Assembly: GCA_964371035.1 (NCBI GenBank)
Contig: CAYJLG010000001.1
Span: 1 to 64,000, forward strand
Length of the DNA stretch: 64,000 nucleotides
Reading direction: 5' to 3'
Origin: UBA1535 sp964371035
Lineage (GTDB): Bacteria > Bacillota > Clostridia > Tissierellales > Sedimentibacteraceae
Each line of letters begins with the position of its first letter. Positions within the stretch are counted from its first letter, which is position 1. Below, in pieces: positions 61,590 to 64,000 of the stretch. The notes under the pieces are model-generated. The model saw nothing but the letters and a program-made list of their open reading frames with translations, made no database searches and was not told the DNA's origin. Position numbers and translations under genes: made by a program.

Positions 61590-61609
61590 ACATAGACAAC
61601 TATCTATGT
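61590..61609. promoter_or_regulatory. operator-like palindrome before the permease gene
   Basis: ACATAGA-CAACTA-TCTATGT is a perfect inverted repeat between promoter and start codon of the permease gene. The same 13-base core (ACATAGATAxTTGTC in one orientation) recurs at 61664-61679 in the promoter. Spacing and size suit ArsR/SmtB-type repressors; the repressor gene is not here. Confidence 0.55.
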
Positions 61610-61651
61610 GTTGAGTAAAAAAAATTTGACTTGCTTTTTTATCTTAAAATC

Positions 61652-61680
61652 ATTATATACATCACATAGATAATTGTCAA
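61652..61680 (-). promoter_or_regulatory. promoter of the permease-selenoprotein transcript
   Basis: On the minus strand TTGACA (61680-61675) and TATAAT (61657-61652) are both perfect and 17 bases apart. The operator-like sequence CACATAGATAATTGTC (61664-61679) covers the spacer and -35. Confidence 0.75.
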
Positions 61681-61720
61681 TATGTTTTTTAAAAAAAGTT
61701 TTACTAAATTTTTATTTTGG

Positions 61721-62073
61721 TTACTATTCACAGTCGATTTCTGGTGTAAATAAGGGAAAAATAATAAAATATGGAAGCCTTATGGAGATTGGATTAAGTT
61801 GTGTGAAGTTTTATGAGCGTTTTAGTCATCTTTGGCTTAGCCCTAAAAATATACTGCGTTATGACTTTGCGAATAAAACTACTCATGCCCTAACCCCATT
61901 TTCTAAATGAAAATGGCGGTAGGTCACATGCATGGAGAACCAAATCTTTGTGAGTTTAACGAGCAAAAAGATTTGATGTTCTCTTCTGTGCCAGACAACT
62001 TCCCAATTGGAGTACCAGCGCGACAGATTTTATTATTTTTTCATGTTGACATACATTCAACTGTGAATTATAA
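61721..62073. mobile_element. 353-bp inverted-repeat element with possible transposase remnant
   Basis: Ends TTACTATTCACAGTCGA (61721-61737) and TCAACTGTGAATTATAA (62057-62073) are inverted repeats at 14 of 17 positions and match those of the 54492 copy. The left interior (CTGGTGTAAATAAGG, AATAAAATATGGAAGCC) is shared with the copies at 49752 and 54492. The right interior encodes, in the frame from 61907, a piece reading MHGEPNLCEFNEQKDLMF then SSVPDNFPIGVPARQI, which resembles the 'LF..VP..HPLRxI' start of IS5/ISNCY-type transposases. I read it as an internally deleted insertion sequence. Confidence 0.55.
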
Positions 62074-62074
62074 A

Positions 62075-62110
62075 AAGCTATTAAATTATAGTTTCATAAT
62101 TTAATAGCTT
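62075..62110. terminator. terminator of rny
   Basis: AAGCTATTAAATTATAG and ATAATTTAATAGCTT form a long stem with a four-base loop directly after the rny stop on the minus strand. Confidence 0.8.
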
Positions 62111-62118
62111 ACTTTTAA

Positions 62119-63654
62119 CTATTTTGCATATTCTATTGCTTTAGTTTCTCTTATAACATTAACCTTAATTTGTCCTGGATACTCAAGTTCATCTTCGATT
62201 CTCTTTACAATATCTCTTGCAACCAAGATCATTGAGTTATCATTAATAACCTCAGGTTTTACCATTATTCTAATTTCTCTACCTGCTTGAATAGCAAATG
62301 ATTTGTCTACGCCTTCAAATGAGTTAGATATTTCTTCTAATTTTTGAAGCCTCTTAATGTAAGTTTCTAAAGTTTCTCTTCTAGCGCCTGGCCTTGCTGC
62401 TGATATCGCATCTGCTGCTTGAACCAATATGGCTTCAATGGTTTGTGGTTCTACATCATTGTGGTGCGCTGCAATCGCATGTAGTATAGCTTTATTTTCT
62501 TTATATTTTCTAGCTAAGTCTTCGCCTATAGAAACATGAGATCCTTCCATTTCGTGGTCTACTGCCTTGCCAATGTCATGTAACAAGCCTGCTCTTTTAG
62601 CAATTTTAACATCTGCGCCTAATTCAGCAGCCATGATTCCTGCTAAATGAGAAACTTCTATAGAGTGCTTTAAAACGTTTTGACCATAGCTTGTTCTAAA
62701 TCTTAATCTACCCAATAATTTTATAAGTTCAGGATGTATACCATGTACACTAGTTTCAAATGTAGCTTGTTCACCATCTTCTTTCATCTTTTGTTCGATT
62801 TCTTTTTTAGATTTTTCAACCATTTCTTCTATTCTTGCCGGATGTATTCTTCCATCGAATATAAGTTTTTCTAGTGCAAGTCTTGCAACTTCACGTCTTA
62901 CAGGGTCAAAACCTGAAATCACAACAGCTTCCGGCGTATCATCTATGATTAAATCAATACCAGTAAGAGTTTCTAAGGCTCTGATATTTCTACCTTCTCT
63001 ACCGATAATCCTACCTTTCATTTCATCATTTGGTAAGCCAACTACGGATACAGTTGTTTCTGCAACATGATCTGCAGAACATTTTTGAACTGCATAAGTT
63101 ATGAGTTCTCTTGCTTTTTTCTCAGCATTTTCTTTTGCTTCTCTTTCAATTTCTTTATAGATGATTGCTGCTGCCTGTTCCGCTTCACTTTTAATGTTGT
63201 CAATTAATATAGATTTTGCTTCATCTGCCGTCAATCCTGAAATCCGCTCAAGTTCTTCATTCTGCTTTTCATGTATTGCCGCCAGCCTTACTTGTTTTAA
63301 TTCTACTTCCTTAATTTTCTTTTGTAAAGTTTCATCTTTTTTCTCAATGTTCAAGCTTTTTGCATCTAGCGTTTCTTCTTTTTTAAACAACCTTTTTTCT
63401 GTCTTTTGAAGTTCTGCTCTTCTTTCTTTTGTCTCACGCTCTATTTCATTTCTTAATTTGTGAGATTCTTCTTTTGCTTCAATAAGTATTTCTTTCTTTT
63501 TTGTTTCTGCATCTTTTATGGATTCATCCATAATCCTCTTTGCTTCTGATTCGGCACTGCCTATTGCTTTTTCAGAATGATTCTTTCTAACTAAAAAACC
63601 AATTGCTGTTCCTATAGCAATCGCAATAATACCGACTATTATTTCACTGAGCAA
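62119..63654 (-). CDS. rny: ribonuclease Y
   Basis: A 511-residue membrane-anchored endoribonuclease that starts mRNA decay in Firmicutes. An N-terminal TM helix (IIVGIIAIAIGTAIGFLV), a long coiled coil (about residues 30-190), a KH domain (MKGRIIGREGRNIRALETLTG), and an HD domain (LLHDIGKAVDHEMEGSH) appear in order. The start is TTG at 63654, seven bases after GGGAGGTG; a longer reading to 63690 would translate that site. Confidence 0.95.
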   Translation of the reverse strand: MLSEIIVGIIAIAIGTAIGFLVRKNHSEKAIGSAESEAKRIMDESIKDAETKKKEILIEAKEESHKLRNEIERETKERRAELQKTEKRLFKKEETLDAKSLNIEKKDETLQKKIKEVELKQVRLAAIHEKQNEELERISGLTADEAKSILIDNIKSEAEQAAAIIYKEIEREAKENAEKKARELITYAVQKCSADHVAETTVSVVGLPNDEMKGRIIGREGRNIRALETLTGIDLIIDDTPEAVVISGFDPVRREVARLALEKLIFDGRIHPARIEEMVEKSKKEIEQKMKEDGEQATFETSVHGIHPELIKLLGRLRFRTSYGQNVLKHSIEVSHLAGIMAAELGADVKIAKRAGLLHDIGKAVDHEMEGSHVSIGEDLARKYKENKAILHAIAAHHNDVEPQTIEAILVQAADAISAARPGARRETLETYIKRLQKLEEISNSFEGVDKSFAIQAGREIRIMVKPEVINDNSMILVARDIVKRIEDELEYPGQIKVNVIRETKAIEYAK

Positions 63655-63910
63655 TTCTATACACCTCCCTATTAATTTTTCAAGCTGCAAATAATATTAT
63701 ATTACTATTTAACAATTAGATAAATAGCAATATCTTTATATATTAAATACATTTTGTACTTACTTGTATATAAGCCTATACATATTGTATTATTTTTTTA
63801 CTAAATTGTCAAGAATTGAATAATTTTTATTACATAAAATATTTTAAACTTTATTATTTTATTAATTTTATAAACAATATTTATAAAAAAAACTAATAAA
63901 TTAAATAAAA
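63655..63910. other. AT-rich upstream region of rny
   Basis: About 255 bases with no coding frame, very rich in A and T. It should hold the rny promoter, but several weak -10-like sequences make a choice unsafe. Confidence 0.3.
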
Positions 63911-63985
63911 ATAGGAGTATTTACATATGTAACTGAAAACATGGTATCTTACCTTGAGCTTAGTTACATGCGAATTACTCCTATT
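63911..63985. terminator. large hairpin near the right edge
   Basis: ATAGGAGTATTTACATATGTAACT (left) pairs imperfectly with AGTTACATGCGAATTACTCCTAT (right) around a 27-base loop. On the minus strand a T-rich run follows the stem, on the plus strand a weaker one. It is probably the terminator of a gene beyond the window or a structured RNA element upstream of rny. Confidence 0.5.
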
Positions 63986-64000
63986 ATAATTTGCATATAT

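Noticed and set aside
61674..61910. 78-residue plus-strand frame at the left end of the inverted-repeat element
   Set aside because: It begins in the permease promoter and crosses the element end, so it cannot be a functional gene.
63921..63932. third SorC operator (TTACATATGTAA)
   Set aside because: It is part of one arm of a large hairpin near rny and lacks the outer G/C pair; chance or structural role is more likely.
1..64000. CRISPR array, prophage, rRNA or tRNA genes
   Set aside because: No regularly spaced repeats, no phage structural genes, no rRNA and no cloverleaf-capable tRNA sequence were recognised; the only stable RNA gene seen is rnpB.

Overview
The window is a 64 kb stretch of an AT-rich, gene-dense genome from the Firmicutes (class Clostridia). 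The assignment rests on gene order (DUF512-der-plsY-gpsA; asp23-nusB-xseA-xseB-tlyA-argR-recN), RNase Y, a Gram-positive style LexA with CGAAC-type SOS boxes, TTG starts behind strong GGAGG sites, and a selenocysteine operon. I cannot name the species. Three chromosomal slots that hold sporulation genes in spore-forming Clostridia (after gpsA, before asp23, after recN) contain something else or nothing, which hints at a non-sporulating lineage.

Layout. 1-2.0 kb: end of an accessory island (3' end of mcrC, a DUF2971 gene, decayed fragments). 2.1-17.0 kb: housekeeping block on the plus strand (DUF512 radical SAM protein, der, plsY, gpsA, an ABC exporter, endonuclease IV, two radical SAM-associated proteins, topB, YbjQ, an M3 oligopeptidase, a gamma-carbonic-anhydrase-like protein, rsfS). 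17.1-18.4 kb: a D,D-carboxypeptidase on the minus strand. 18.6-23.7 kb: comEA then selD-selA-selB; selD is itself interrupted by an in-frame UGA and must be read through as selenocysteine. 23.8-31.9 kb: an orphan response regulator lacking the phosphoacceptor Asp, a ROK kinase, an RND/MMPL exporter overlapping a giant GLUG-repeat surface protein, and trmK. 32.4-32.7 kb: RNase P RNA. 32.8-41.4 kb: an amidohydrolase, then asp23-nusB-TsaD-like-xseAB-tlyA-argR-recN. 41.5-49.6 kb: mostly minus strand: cardiolipin synthase, a five-gene cluster built around a P-type ATPase and four HMA-like domains without CxxC, flavodoxin, DUF3793. 49.9-54.4 kb: cupin, then a SorC-regulated dhaL-dhaK-lsrF-like operon. 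54.7-64.0 kb: nitroreductase, NYN nuclease, lexA/yneA divergent SOS locus, a tyrosine recombinase, purB, a second selenoprotein (thioredoxin-like, UGA codon) paired with an ArsP-type permease, and rny.

Connections. The selDAB operon makes selenophosphate and the machinery for Sec insertion; two genes in the same window (selD itself and the thioredoxin-like gene at 60.2-60.5 kb) use it. Any conventional ORF call truncates selD and misses the second one. No tRNA-Sec gene was recognised here. A small family of inverted-repeat elements (54.49, 61.72 and a remnant at 49.75 kb) is scattered in the right third; one copy holds a short reading frame that may be a transposase remnant.

The most notable items are the two UGA-containing genes, the HMA-like/P-type ATPase cluster, the Glu-for-Asp response regulator, the MMPL-GLUG pair, and the inverted-repeat elements. 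All functional assignments come from reading the sequence, without database searches.
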